Made by a program: the position numbers and the translations under genes. The notes beneath the pieces were generated by a model, which ran no database searches, was not told the DNA's origin, and saw only the letters and a program-made list of their open reading frames with translations. From JBCBKP01 sp038521625 (GTDB lineage: Bacteria; Planctomycetota; Phycisphaerae; Phycisphaerales; UBA1924), in the NCBI GenBank assembly GCA_038521625.1, contig JBCBKP010000001.1, positions 62,001-126,000 on the forward strand: 64,000 nucleotides of DNA, read 5' to 3'. This document shows, in pieces, positions 17,145-26,371 of the stretch. How positions within the stretch are numbered: position 1 is the stretch's first letter; each line of letters starts with the position of its first letter.

Positions 17145-18947
17145 CTACTCCGCCGGGCAGCCCTCGAAGAACAGCCGCACGAACTCGTCGACGTCGGTGT
17201 TGGAGACGACGTCGAAGGGCGACGCCAGAGCGGCGACGAGCGGGTCATCCGCGAAGAACCGGTTCACGAACGCGCTGACGTCCGCGTTCGAGATCACGCC
17301 GAACGGAGCGGAGAGGTCGACTGGTGAGCAGGGGGTCTCGATTGTCGCGACGATGATCGCTTCAGTACCATCCGTGAAGCTGACATTAAGCGCAAGCTGG
17401 CCGAGGTCGTTGAAGCTCCTCGCGCGACCGCCGTCGTCGATCGCAAACCCACCGAGCGATGAGATCGTTCGGTTGATCGTGATGTTCGGCTGCGGATTGA
17501 TGTCGATCACATCTCCTTCGCGGAGGGCCAGCACGAGTTCGCCGTTGTCGTTCGTCGCCCAGAATCCACGGTCGTTCGCGTCTGTTACACCCGGACCTTC
17601 AACTGTCCCGCGGAACGCGAGCTGGCCGGTCCCATTGATCGCCGGCGGGGAGAGCGTCTGAAATCCGGTCGCGAAGGTCACACCGTCAGCCGTTCCCGGC
17701 GCGGGTCGCCCACCAACCGCAATCGGGAGGAGTGTGCCATGCGTGTCCAGCCAGACGGAGTCAATGAACGTGTCGGGGTCTGACAGCGTCTGCATGTCGG
17801 CGGAGAACGCGGCGCGGCCCTCAAGGTCGATGCGCGGTGGCGCGTCGAAGAACGCGAATCGCATGCCGCTCTCGAGCCCGGGCGCTTGAGTCCCGGAGCG
17901 TGCTATCTCCCTGCCGACGACGCCGATCGACCGTTCGTCGTCGAGACTGATACCGGGGCCAACGAGCTCCGCTGTGAATCCGAAGCCGCCAAGCAGAGGG
18001 TCGATCGACGAACTGAGCGAGAAACCACCGCCCTGGAAGAACCCGATGTCGGTGAAGATGGTCCCGTTCGTGATGTCGTAGGCCATATTCCCGGAGAACG
18101 CGCCGCCGATCGGCACGATGTTCTCCGGCAGCCCAACGCCCCGCGACGCGAAGAGGCCCGTATCCAAGAACGGGTTGATGTTCGGGCCGCCGAGATCTCC
18201 ACGGAACAGGACCGATCCATTGCTCTCCCGGATGCGAACACCGGAGAGGGCGTCGAACTCGCTCCCGGGGTCCACATTGGCGACGACCGTGCCTGTGCGC
18301 GCGATGAGTTCGGGCGATGCTCCCTCGACGAACCGCCAGATGCTGCTATCGAAACTGCCCGGGCCGGAGGCATTATCGATGCCGAGGACCATCGCCGTGG
18401 TGCCGCTCGAATTCATCGCGATGGCCGGTCCTCGTCCCGAGGCGACGTTGAAGGTGATACCAGCCGCCAGCCCCGGCGCCTGCTGCCCGTCTCGCGCGAG
18501 CAGCCGCTGGTCCCCGGCAGGGCCGAAGAAGACCGCGTCCCGCGTGCCGGCCGGAGCGTCCGCGCCTCGGAGATCGGCGAACAAGGCAACATCACCTCTG
18601 ACGTTCGAGTGAGGCGCCCGCGTCACCGCGAAGCCGTGGAACTGGACGTCGCCCGGGATGTCGGGTGGGGTATCGCCGGACTGCGCGACCTTCGTGAGCG
18701 CGATGCCGCCGGCCTCGGTCCAGACGCTCTCGCCCAGGCCGAGGTCGTTCCCGGTATCGCGCAGAAAGGCGAAGAACGTGACATCCCCAGCGTTGTTGAT
18801 CGTTGGTGTGACGAAGCGATCGAATCGAGCACCCTGAGAAGCGCCGGGCGCGCGATCGCCGCTCACGGCGACAACCCTCAGCGAGACCTGGCCACCGGCC
18901 GCGGCGCACGCGACCGCGAGAACGTTGATCGCTACTGATCGAGTCAT
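17145..18947 (-). CDS. Secreted NxxGxxAF-repeat protein with dockerin-like tail (copy 3)
   Basis: 600 residues. ATG 18947 follows GGAGGAGC and begins a signal peptide (MTRSVAINVLAVACAAAGGQ). The frame stays open far upstream, but there it only mirrors glmS. Clear repeats: INNAGDVTFFAFL, INGTGQLAFRG and FNDLGQLALNVSF. The dockerin-like tail is CSPVDLSAPFGVISNADVSA to FFEGCPAE, with SNADV/SNTDV in place of the SQ-D-V of its paralogues. Like the other two it is probably exported and anchored through this tail. Codon positions look less strictly GC-biased than in copy 2, which may reflect age or origin. Confidence 0.83.
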   Translation of the reverse strand: MTRSVAINVLAVACAAAGGQVSLRVVAVSGDRAPGASQGARFDRFVTPTINNAGDVTFFAFLRDTGNDLGLGESVWTEAGGIALTKVAQSGDTPPDIPGDVQFHGFAVTRAPHSNVRGDVALFADLRGADAPAGTRDAVFFGPAGDQRLLARDGQQAPGLAAGITFNVASGRGPAIAMNSSGTTAMVLGIDNASGPGSFDSSIWRFVEGASPELIARTGTVVANVDPGSEFDALSGVRIRESNGSVLFRGDLGGPNINPFLDTGLFASRGVGLPENIVPIGGAFSGNMAYDITNGTIFTDIGFFQGGGFSLSSSIDPLLGGFGFTAELVGPGISLDDERSIGVVGREIARSGTQAPGLESGMRFAFFDAPPRIDLEGRAAFSADMQTLSDPDTFIDSVWLDTHGTLLPIAVGGRPAPGTADGVTFATGFQTLSPPAINGTGQLAFRGTVEGPGVTDANDRGFWATNDNGELVLALREGDVIDINPQPNITINRTISSLGGFAIDDGGRARSFNDLGQLALNVSFTDGTEAIIVATIETPCSPVDLSAPFGVISNADVSAFVNRFFADDPLVAALASPFDVVSNTDVDEFVRLFFEGCPAE

Positions 18948-19015
18948 GCGTTGCTCCTCCGGGGGAGGAGCGTACTGGCTCGTCGGCGCCGCCGTGACCC
19001 GTGTTAACCCCAGAA

Positions 19016-20860
19016 CTACTCCACCGTCACGCTCTTCGCCAGGTTCCGCGGCTTGTCGACGTCGTGCCCGCGCAGCACCGCCGCGTGGTACGCCATCAGC
19101 TGCAGCGGCACCACCGCCAGCATCGGGCTCAACGGCTCCGGCACGTCCGGGATGTAGAACACGTCCTCGGCGAGCGCGCCGATCTGCGTATCGCCCTCGG
19201 TCGCGACCGCGATCACGTGACCGCCGCGGCTGCGGACCTCCTCGATGTTGCTCATCACCTTGTCGTACTGGCTGCCGCGCGTCGCGATGAACACCGCCGG
19301 CATCCCGTCGTCGATCAGCGCGATCGGCCCGTGCTTCATCTCCGCCGCCGGCATCCCCTCCGCGTGGATGTACGAGATCTCCTTGAGCTTCAGCGCCCCC
19401 TCCAGCGCCGTCGGGTAGTTGTACCCACGCCCCAGGAAAAGCCAGTTGTCGCGGTCGATGTGCTTGGTCACCACCGTCCGCACGTGCGCGTCGATCGAGA
19501 GCAAGCGGTCGATGTGGTCCGGGATCGCCTCCAGGTGACCCATGAGCTCGGCGCACCGCGCCGAGCTCATGTACCGACGCCGCGCCAGCCAGAGCGCCAT
19601 CATCGTCAGCACCGTCAGCTGGCCCGTGAACGCCTTCGTGCTCGCGACCCCGATCTCCGGCCCGACACGCAGGTACACGCCCGCGTCCGTCTCGCGGCTG
19701 ATCGTCGAGCCGACCACGTTGATCACGCCCAGCGACAGCGCCCCGCGGTCCCGGACCTCGTGCAGCGCCGCCAGCGTGTCCGCCGTCTCGCCCGACTGGC
19801 TCACGACGATCAGCACCGTCCCCTCGTCCACGATCGGGTTGCGGTACCGCAGCTCGCTCGCGTACTCCACCTCGGTCGGGATCGTCGCCAGGTCCTCGAA
19901 CAGGTACTCGCCCACCATCCCCGCGTGCAGCGCCGTGCCCTGCGCCGCGATGATGATCCGCTTCGAACGCACCAGCTCCTTGTCGAAGCTGCGCAGCCCG
20001 CCGAGCACCACACGCCCCTCGTTGTGGTCCAGCCGGCCACGCAGCGTGTTGCGCAGCACCCGCGGCTGCTCGAAGATCTCCTTCTGCATGTAGTGCGAGT
20101 AGGCGCCCAGCTCGATCTCGCTCAGCTCCAGCTCGAGCTGCATGATCTTCGGCGTGATCTCCACGTTGTCGACCGTCGACGTCCGGATCCCGTCCGTCGT
20201 GATCCGCGCCACCGTGTAGTCGTCCAGCGTCATCGCACGCGCCGTGTGCTGGATCACCGCCGAGCCGTCAGAGGCGACCACGTACTCGCCGTCACCCACG
20301 CCGATGATCAGCGGGCTGCCCTTGCGCGCGCACACCATCGTCCCCGGCTCCCGCGTGCTCACCACCGCGATCGCGTACGCGCCCGTCACCTCGCGCAGCG
20401 CCGCCTGCACCGCCGTCTCCAGGTCCGTCCCGTTGTCCGGGTCGTACAGCTCGGCGATCAGGTTCGCCAAGACCTCCGAGTCGGTCTCGGTGTGGAACGC
20501 ACGCCCCTTCTCCTTGAGGTAGGTCTTCAGCGCCGCGTAGTTCTCGATGATCCCGTTGTGGACCAGCGCGATCGTCTTGCTGTCGTCCGTGTGCGGGTGC
20601 GCGTTCGACTCGGTCACCGCGCCGTGCGTCGCCCAACGCGTGTGCGCCAGCCCGACCGAGCCCGCCAGGTCGCCGTCCCCGTCGATCGCCTCCTCCAGCG
20701 CCGAGACCCGCCCGACCGCCTTCCGGATGCTCAGCCGGTCCGCCTCGTCGACCACCGCGATCCCCGCCGAGTCGTACCCGCGATACTCGAGGCGCTTCAG
20801 ACCCTCGATCAGGAGTTGCTTGCAGGGGCGTGAGCCCAGATAGGCGACGATGCCGCACAT
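19016..20860 (-). CDS. glmS: Glucosamine-6-phosphate synthase (isomerising, glutamine-using)
   Basis: 614 residues; makes glucosamine-6-phosphate from fructose-6-phosphate and glutamine, the first step towards UDP-GlcNAc for the envelope. The start MCGIVAYLGSRP puts the catalytic N-terminal nucleophile Cys at position 2, which fixes ATG 20860 behind GGAGG. The glutaminase domain carries LEYRGYDSAG and HTRWATHG. Two SIS domains follow (SQSGETADT near the middle) and the C-terminus LAKSVTVE is that of the family. Acts with murA at 51.8 kb in the same pathway. No glmS ribozyme is visible upstream. Confidence 0.97.
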   Translation of the reverse strand: MCGIVAYLGSRPCKQLLIEGLKRLEYRGYDSAGIAVVDEADRLSIRKAVGRVSALEEAIDGDGDLAGSVGLAHTRWATHGAVTESNAHPHTDDSKTIALVHNGIIENYAALKTYLKEKGRAFHTETDSEVLANLIAELYDPDNGTDLETAVQAALREVTGAYAIAVVSTREPGTMVCARKGSPLIIGVGDGEYVVASDGSAVIQHTARAMTLDDYTVARITTDGIRTSTVDNVEITPKIMQLELELSEIELGAYSHYMQKEIFEQPRVLRNTLRGRLDHNEGRVVLGGLRSFDKELVRSKRIIIAAQGTALHAGMVGEYLFEDLATIPTEVEYASELRYRNPIVDEGTVLIVVSQSGETADTLAALHEVRDRGALSLGVINVVGSTISRETDAGVYLRVGPEIGVASTKAFTGQLTVLTMMALWLARRRYMSSARCAELMGHLEAIPDHIDRLLSIDAHVRTVVTKHIDRDNWLFLGRGYNYPTALEGALKLKEISYIHAEGMPAAEMKHGPIALIDDGMPAVFIATRGSQYDKVMSNIEEVRSRGGHVIAVATEGDTQIGALAEDVFYIPDVPEPLSPMLAVVPLQLMAYHAAVLRGHDVDKPRNLAKSVTVE

Positions 20861-21110
20861 AGACCAGATCCTCCGGGGGCCGACGCGCATGCTACGGCCC
20901 GGCCCGCCCGCGGCCCATGTCGGGTGTACGCCGCCGGCCCGTCCAGAGTTGGCCCGCCATTCGGACCCGGACGCCACCCCCGATTCTCGATCCCACGCAA
21001 TCAGAGGGCAGAACCGGCGTTGTGCAGATCAGAGATCCGAAGGACACTCGTGGGGCCGGGAGCCGTGGGGGCCCGCCGGCCGGCGACGGACAGGATCGGA
21101 GACACAACAG

Positions 21111-22166
21111 ATGAACACATGGACCACGCTCGCCATCGCGGGCCTCGCCGGCCTCGCCTCGGCGCAGACAACCGACACCACAACCCCGGACGCCGGCCTG
21201 CTCTCCGGACCCGAGGTCCGAGAGAACCAGACCGGCGAGAGCCTCGCCAGCTTCGGCATGACGCCGATGATGCGCGGCCCCGACATGACCCCGGTCGCCG
21301 AGCGGGCCCTCGAACGCCTCGAGCTCGACGAGCCCACACGCGCCGAGATCGACGAGATCCTCGGCGAGCGGGCCGCCGCGATCGACGCCGTCGTCCGCGA
21401 CAACCTCGACCTCTTCACCCGCCGCTTCGACCAGCGCGGGCTCTCCAAAGAAGAACGCGAGGCGATCCAGCAGCAGGCCGCCGAGGCGCTCGCCCCCATC
21501 ACCGAGAACGGCCCGCTGGTCCGCCAGATCGCCCAAGCCCTGCCCGAAGACCAGCGCGAGCCCTACATCCGCGCGATCGCCGAGCACCGTGACCTGATCC
21601 GCCAGCGCCGCGAGATGCGTCGGATGCAGCAGCCCGCCGAGGGCGACGCCCAACGCCCGCAGCGCAACCGCGCCGGAGCCCGCGCCGGCGACAGGCCCGA
21701 GCCGATGCTCTTCCGCGACGACCCCGCCGCCGCGCCGAAGCGACCGGAGCGTGCGTCGAACCGCCAAGCCCAGAACCGCCAAGCCCAGAACCGCCAAGCC
21801 CAGAACCGCCAGGCCATGCGCCTCATGGGCCAGGTCGCCCGCTCGGACACCCAGACCGAACTCCGCCGCTCGCTCGACCGCGTGCTCGGCACCAAGGTCC
21901 GCGGCTACGAGCTGCTCGTCAGCGAGCTCGATCTGACGCAGGAGCAGCAGGCCAAGCTCCGCGAGCTCGGCGAGAAGGGCCTGCTCCGCCCGCCGCCCAG
22001 GATGGCCGGACGCAACGGCGACGCCGCACGCCGGGGCGCACGAGAGGTCCGCCAGCGCGACCGCTTCAACCCCGAGGTCCGCGAGTTCTTCATGAGCCTG
22101 AGCCGCGAGCAGCGCCAGCAGATGATCAAGCTGCTCCGAGACGGCGCGCTGGTCAGCCCCGAGTGA
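21111..22166 (+). CDS. Secreted Gln/Arg/Glu-rich helical protein
   Basis: 351 residues with a short signal peptide (TLAIAGLAGLASAQ). The mature protein is strongly helical and charged, with two similar segments of LxxxxRAEIDEILGERAA / LTQEQQAKLRELGEKG type separated by a disordered linker. The linker contains the repeat AQNRQ, encoded by about four 15-bp units. The helix pattern recalls Spy/LTXXQ-type periplasmic proteins, but I cannot assign it. Start ATG 21111; GGATCGGAGACACAACAG precedes it. It is divergent from glmS with a 250-nt gap in which I see no feature. Confidence 0.7.
   Translation: MNTWTTLAIAGLAGLASAQTTDTTTPDAGLLSGPEVRENQTGESLASFGMTPMMRGPDMTPVAERALERLELDEPTRAEIDEILGERAAAIDAVVRDNLDLFTRRFDQRGLSKEEREAIQQQAAEALAPITENGPLVRQIAQALPEDQREPYIRAIAEHRDLIRQRREMRRMQQPAEGDAQRPQRNRAGARAGDRPEPMLFRDDPAAAPKRPERASNRQAQNRQAQNRQAQNRQAMRLMGQVARSDTQTELRRSLDRVLGTKVRGYELLVSELDLTQEQQAKLRELGEKGLLRPPPRMAGRNGDAARRGAREVRQRDRFNPEVREFFMSLSREQRQQMIKLLRDGALVSPE
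21759..21815 (+). repeat. 15-bp coding tandem repeat
   Basis: About 3.8 units of AACCGCCAAGCCCAG inside the linker of the secreted helical protein. Identical units imply recent slippage; being a multiple of 3, copy change keeps the frame. Confidence 0.85.
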
Positions 22167-22239
22167 TCCCGGATCTGCCGGAGTGAGAAGCAGGTTGGGC
22201 TGATCCCTAGCTCGGGCGCTCGGGCCCGTGCGCACGAGG

Positions 22240-22262
22240 CCGGCCGCCGACGCGGCCGGTTT
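22240..22262 (+). terminator. Terminator hairpin between convergent genes
   Basis: Perfect 8-bp stem CCGGCCGC/GCGGCCGG with a CGAC loop, followed by TTT. It lies between the stop at 22166 and the minus-strand stop at 22267, so it may serve both genes. Confidence 0.6.
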
Positions 22263-22266
22263 CGAT

Positions 22267-22872
22267 TCAGGCCGTCCCGTCGCCCGCGTTCTGCTGGTCC
22301 TCGGCGTCGGCCAGGCTCGTGAACGCCGCGAACCCGAACGGCGTCGCCGCCGGCTGGTGCGCCCGCTGCATCTGCTGCTGCATCGCCTGCTGCTGCTGGG
22401 CCGCCAGGTTCAACCGCTCGATCAGCTGGTCGCTCAGCGCGTGGAAGCTCGCGATCTCGTGCAGCGGCAGCGTGTAGACCTCGCCGCCCGGCGTGCGGAT
22501 CTGGAAGACCGTGCAGGTCACGTCGTTGGCGAGCATCTTGTGCCGCTCGATCGTCTTCTGGTCGTCCGCCGTCGGCTGCTCGTTGCCGATCCCGCACGAG
22601 AACACCGGCACGATGTCCGCGATCGGGATCCGCTGCCCCAGCCGCGTGATGATCGCCAGCCGTCCGTCGAACAGCTCCGATTCCGGGGAGCCGCCCTGGG
22701 CCGCCCCCGACGCCGTCGCCGAGAGCCGGCCCCCGCTCGCCGCCGCCGTCGCCGCCAACGCCGAGAGGATCTCGCGCATCACGTTCTGCCAGAAGGTCTC
22801 ACGCGTCGCGCCGGGCCCGCCCGCGGGCTTGAACGGCGGCGGCGTGATCGCCGGTGGATGGTGCTCGGTCAT
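22267..22872 (-). CDS. Conserved-looking hypothetical protein
   Basis: 201 residues, no signal peptide or membrane segment. Disordered Pro-rich N-terminus, then TFWQNVMREILSALAAT, a compact central part (DIVPVFSCGIGNEQPTADD) and a folded-looking region CTVFQIRTPGGEVYTLPLHE. A Gln-rich stretch (QQQQAMQQQMQ) is near the C-terminus. ATG 22872 is the first Met that gives a typical protein start; the frame stays open further upstream. No family recognised. Transcribed towards the shared terminator at 22.25 kb and divergent from the next small gene. Confidence 0.6.
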   Translation of the reverse strand: MTEHHPPAITPPPFKPAGGPGATRETFWQNVMREILSALAATAAASGGRLSATASGAAQGGSPESELFDGRLAIITRLGQRIPIADIVPVFSCGIGNEQPTADDQKTIERHKMLANDVTCTVFQIRTPGGEVYTLPLHEIASFHALSDQLIERLNLAAQQQQAMQQQMQRAHQPAATPFGFAAFTSLADAEDQQNAGDGTA

Positions 22873-23112
22873 GCCCGAGCGTAGGTGGTGGGCCCGCGCC
22901 ATCGGCCCCGGGCCCCGGATCAGGACCGCCGGCTCCGGGGACGCCGGCCTCTCGTGCATCCGGCGAAGCCTGCGCAGCCGGCAGGGTCGGCTCTCGGACC
23001 TGACCCCGCAGAAACCACGGGCCACAGTCTTGTGTCAGACGTGCCGATCCGAACTCCCGGACCCAGGACGGAGCGCGAGGGTCCGCGGCCGCGTGGCAGG
23101 GAGGCGAGTGAG

Positions 23113-23412
23113 ATGGCGGGCGACCCCAAGAGCTTCGAGGACATGCGTGACATCCTGGGCCGGCTCGACCGTCGCATCAGCGACGCCAGAGAGGCCCGGA
23201 CAGGCGAGAGCGACGCGGACGAGCCCGCCAGCCCGGTCGACACCGAGCGACGCATCGGCACCGGCAGCGACGACGCCGAGTCTCGCCCGTCCACCCCCGT
23301 CAACGGCATCTGGTCCGCGCGGACCAGCACCGCCGGCTCGCCGACGCCGCCGGCCCGCTCGCCCTACGGGCGGGCCAAGCCGATCCGTCGCGACGGCGAC
23401 CAGAGCTGGTAA
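23113..23412 (+). CDS. Small acidic hypothetical protein
   Basis: 99 residues. ATG 23113 has AGGGAGG about 8 nt upstream, good support for this start. The first 30 residues (SFEDMRDILGRLDRRISDA) are a charged amphipathic helix; the rest is Ser/Thr/Pro/Asp-rich and probably disordered. No family recognised. Confidence 0.5.
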   Translation: MAGDPKSFEDMRDILGRLDRRISDAREARTGESDADEPASPVDTERRIGTGSDDAESRPSTPVNGIWSARTSTAGSPTPPARSPYGRAKPIRRDGDQSW

Positions 23413-23605
23413 ACCCCACAGCGGGAGGCCGGCGCCAACCGAGGCCTCGACCTCGAGAGCCCGGAGCGTGGGCGACGGGTTTCCGGCCTCCGGCATACGT
23501 CGCGAGACACCGAGCCACCACGCCCCGTTCTTGCGAGCCGGCCGCCGATCCCCGCCGATCCAAGGCGTATCATCTGTTTCCGCGGGCGAGAGTCCGCGGT
23601 GTGTT

Positions 23606-23676
23606 AGGGGATTGGTGTAACGGTAGCACGAATGGTTCTGGTCCATTTAGTCGGGGTTCGAATCCCTGATCCCCTG
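23606..23676 (+). tRNA. trnQ: tRNA-Gln (CTG anticodon)
   Basis: 71-nt cloverleaf. Acceptor AGGGGAT/ATCCCCT with discriminator G, short D stem GTG/CAC with AACGGTA in the loop, anticodon stem AATGG/CCATT with loop TTCTGGT, T loop TTCGAAT. CCA not encoded. A hairpin terminator lies 85 nt downstream. Confidence 0.96.
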
Positions 23677-23761
23677 CTTTAGCCTTCGCGTGCGGCCTCC
23701 GCCGCCCGCTCGCTCCTGCACGGCCGCGCGAGATCAACACGCGAGCCCGAACGGACCGCAG

Positions 23762-23787
23762 GCCCGCCCTTCGGCGGGCTTTCTCTT
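23762..23787 (+). terminator. Rho-independent terminator after tRNA-Gln
   Basis: 7-bp stem GCCCGCC/GGCGGGC with a CTTC tetraloop, followed by TTTCTCTT. Classic shape; probably ends the tRNA-Gln transcript. Confidence 0.75.
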
Positions 23788-23847
23788 GCGCACGCCACGC
23801 ACGGGCGCCCGAAGCGCCGCGATCCGTGCCCCCAATAAGCTGCCGGC

Positions 23848-24018
23848 ATGGCCGGCTGGGTCGTCATCCTGATCGTCGGCTTCGTCGTCTTCGACGTCCT
23901 GCTCATCGCCGGCCTGTTCATCTGGCTCGGCGCGAGGGCCCGGTCGGGCGAGGACAACGCCCCCGGCTGGTACCTCATCTGCACCGAGTGCGGGCGGGTA
24001 TTTCGGCGGTTGCTTTGA
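23848..24018 (+). CDS. Small membrane protein with CxxC end
   Basis: 56 residues. ATG 23848 is followed by one strong membrane helix (VVILIVGFVVFDVLLIAGLF), a short polar stretch and CTECGRVFRR before the stop. The end CTECG looks like the beginning of a zinc ribbon that is cut short. From about 23996 a different frame carries a barstar-like sequence, so this gene probably lost its true C-terminus in the event that joined the two. It may still be expressed as it stands. Confidence 0.5.
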   Translation: MAGWVVILIVGFVVFDVLLIAGLFIWLGARARSGEDNAPGWYLICTECGRVFRRLL

Positions 24019-24289
24019 CTCATTCAACGATTGTCTTCGCGGAGACTTCGGCGTCGATCCACCTTTCGAGGTTGTCTGGCGGCACGCGTCCCGTTCCCGC
24101 GAGACGCTCGGATATCCCGAGACGATCCGCTGGCTTGAGGAACGCGTCCAGAACTGCCACCCAACCAACCGGGCGATGATGGCAGAGAGGCTCGAGAAGG
24201 CGCGTCGCAGCGAGGGTGAGACGGTCTTCGACATCCTGGTCGAACTCATCGAGGACGCCGACGAGGTGACGCTCAGGTTCGTCGATTGA
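23996..24289 (+). pseudogene. 5'-truncated barstar-like (ribonuclease inhibitor) gene
   Basis: An open frame with no usable start codon encodes GYFGGCFDSFNDCLRGDFG, then PFEVVWRHASRSRETLGYP and a helical acidic end. This matches the barstar fold from the family's YFGxNxDALxDCL motif onwards; the first strand and helix are missing. In this frame the DNA upstream encodes only Ser-rich noise and meets a stop at 23870. The frame runs cleanly to TGA 24287-24289, 3 nt from the ABC exporter's stop on the other strand. Barstar family proteins inhibit secreted ribonucleases of the barnase type. No toxin gene is adjacent. Early codons are less GC-rich than nearby genes, suggesting acquired DNA. Confidence 0.6.
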
Positions 24290-24292
24290 CGA

Positions 24293-26371
24293 TCAGCCCG
24301 CCCCCGCGCCCTCGATCTGCAGCCCCAGCAGGTACGCGTACTTCCCGCCCGCCGCCGCGAGCTCGGCGTGCGTCCCCGTCTCGAGCACGCGCCCCTTCTC
24401 CAGCACCACGATCTGGTCCGCGTGGCGGATCGTGCTCAGCCGGTGCGCGATCACGAAGCTCGTCCGGCCCTTCATCAGCACGTCGAGCGACCGCTGGATC
24501 AGCCGCTCGCTCTCGCTGTCCAGGTTGCTCGTCGCCTCGTCCAGAATCAAGATCCGCGGGTCGGCCAGCACCGCCCGCGCGATCGCCAGCCGCTGCTTCT
24601 GGCCCCCGCTGAGCCGCACGCCGCGCTCGCCGATCAGCGTCTCGTACCCGTCCTCGAGCTCCCCGATGAACCCGTCCGCGTTCGCCACCCGCGCCGCCTC
24701 GCGGACGTCCTCCATCGTCGCGTCCCGCCGCGCGTACGCGATGTTCTCCGCCACCGTGCCGTCGAAGAGGAACACGTCCTGCTCGACGATCCCCAGCAGA
24801 CGCCGGTAGCTGTCGAGCTCGAGCTCGCGCAGGTCGCGGCCGTCCAGCGTCACGCGGCCCGCGCTCGGGTCGTGGAACCGCGCGATCAGGTTGCACAGCG
24901 TCGTCTTCCCGCTGCCCGAGGCCCCGACAAGCGCCACCGTCTGCCCCGGCTCGGCCACCACGTCGACGCCCGTCAGCACGGGCACCGACTCGAGATGCGC
25001 GTCCGCTTCCGCGTCCTCGACGGACTTCTTCGAAACCCGCCGCGGGTACGCGAACGTCACGCCCTCCAGCGCCACCCGCCCGCGGACCTCGTGCGCCAGC
25101 ACCTCGATCTTCTCTCGCTCACCCTCGGACCCGCCCTCGAACTCCCGCGGCTCGTCGAGCAGGTCCAGCGTCCGGTCGAGCCCCGCCAGGTTCGTCTGCA
25201 TCTGCGCCGACGTGCTCACCAGCGACTCCACCGGCCCCAGCAGCATCAGCACGTACGCCGAGAACGCCATCAGGTCACCGACCGAAAGCTCGCCCCCGAG
25301 CACCCGCGACCCGCCGTACAGCAGCACCGCCGCCGAGGCCAGCGGGATCAGCACCTCCCACGACTGCTCGACCAGCCGCGTCCGCCACCACGCCAGGATC
25401 TCCTGGCGCGTCATGTAGTGCGTGTCACGCGTGAACCGCGCCGCCTCCGCCGCGCCGCGGTGGAAGCCGCGCACCACGCGGATGCCGCCGAAGGCCTCGG
25501 TCGCCTGCGCGTCCAGCCGCTGACGCGTCCGCCGGATGTCGCGGTAGATCGGACGGATCCGCCGGATCCAGAACCGGTCCGTGATGTACACCAGCGGGAT
25601 CAGCGCCAGCGCGCCGACCAGCATCCGCCAGTCGATCAGCGCGAGGAAGACCAGCGTCCCGAGCAGCTGCACCACCGCGCGCCACGGGTTATGGATCAGA
25701 CTGAAGATCAGATCGCCCGCCGCGCCCGCGTCCTCGCGCAGCAGGCTCGCGACCCCGCCCGACTTCAGCTCGCCGACGCGCCCGACCGGCAGACGCACCG
25801 CGTGCTCGAACGCCCGCCGGCGCAGGTTCACCTGCACGCGCTTGGTCAGCCGCGTCGTGTTCCACCGCGCCCACAGCGCGACGCCGGCCGCGACCACGCT
25901 GATCACCAGCACCGCCAGGCCGGTTATCACCAGCAGCGGCGTCCGGCTCGTCCGGTCCGACTGCATCGCGCCCAGATCCAGCCACTCGACCGCGCCCGAA
26001 GGCAGGAACGCCGCCAGCCCCTGCGGCCCCGGCGCATCGGTCAGCACATAGTCGATCACGATCTTGGTCGATAGCGGCACCACCAGGCCCAGCCCGGTCG
26101 CCACCGTCACCAGCAGCAGGCACCCCCCCAGCAGCCAGCGCTGCCCCGCCAGGATCGCCCAGATCGACGTGAGCAGCGACCGGAATCCGCGCGTCGGCCC
26201 CTTCGCCCGACGCCGATCCGTCGCGTCGATCTCGTGCGGCGACTCCGCGACCGATTCCTCACGCGCCGCCCTCCGGCGCTTCGTGAGGTACCGCGCGAAC
26301 CGGACGCTGCTGACCTTGCTCGACCTCCGCACGCACGACGGTAGGTAGAGCGGGCCGCGGGCATCAGGCAT
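24293..26371 (-). CDS. ABC exporter, fused permease and ATPase (MsbA type)
   Basis: 692 residues. N-terminal exporter membrane domain (about 65-385, six helices), then the nucleotide-binding domain: Walker A GASGSGKT (483-490), LSGGQ (587-591), Walker B ILILDEAT (606-613), H-loop AHRLST. Works as a homodimer or heterodimer moving lipid or drug-like substrates outward; substrate not predictable. The only in-frame ATGs before residue 65 lie inside a GCATCAG heptamer repeat; I use the proximal one at 26371. Residues 1-60 are charged and variable. Convergent with the barstar-like fragment. Confidence 0.9.
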   Translation of the reverse strand: MPDARGPLYLPSCVRRSSKVSSVRFARYLTKRRRAAREESVAESPHEIDATDRRRAKGPTRGFRSLLTSIWAILAGQRWLLGGCLLLVTVATGLGLVVPLSTKIVIDYVLTDAPGPQGLAAFLPSGAVEWLDLGAMQSDRTSRTPLLVITGLAVLVISVVAAGVALWARWNTTRLTKRVQVNLRRRAFEHAVRLPVGRVGELKSGGVASLLREDAGAAGDLIFSLIHNPWRAVVQLLGTLVFLALIDWRMLVGALALIPLVYITDRFWIRRIRPIYRDIRRTRQRLDAQATEAFGGIRVVRGFHRGAAEAARFTRDTHYMTRQEILAWWRTRLVEQSWEVLIPLASAAVLLYGGSRVLGGELSVGDLMAFSAYVLMLLGPVESLVSTSAQMQTNLAGLDRTLDLLDEPREFEGGSEGEREKIEVLAHEVRGRVALEGVTFAYPRRVSKKSVEDAEADAHLESVPVLTGVDVVAEPGQTVALVGASGSGKTTLCNLIARFHDPSAGRVTLDGRDLRELELDSYRRLLGIVEQDVFLFDGTVAENIAYARRDATMEDVREAARVANADGFIGELEDGYETLIGERGVRLSGGQKQRLAIARAVLADPRILILDEATSNLDSESERLIQRSLDVLMKGRTSFVIAHRLSTIRHADQIVVLEKGRVLETGTHAELAAAGGKYAYLLGLQIEGAGAG

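Noticed and set aside
18948..19556. Upstream extension of the third dockerin-tailed protein
   Set aside because: The extension lies opposite glmS and has shadow composition; ATG 18947 has GGAGGA and a signal peptide.
20861..21110. glmS ribozyme or riboswitch in the glmS leader
   Set aside because: No recognisable glmS ribozyme core; only a GGAGG site before the start.
23734..24249. 171-codon minus-strand frame opposite the small membrane and barstar-like genes
   Set aside because: Ser/Arg-rich shadow; it would cross a terminator and lacks motifs.
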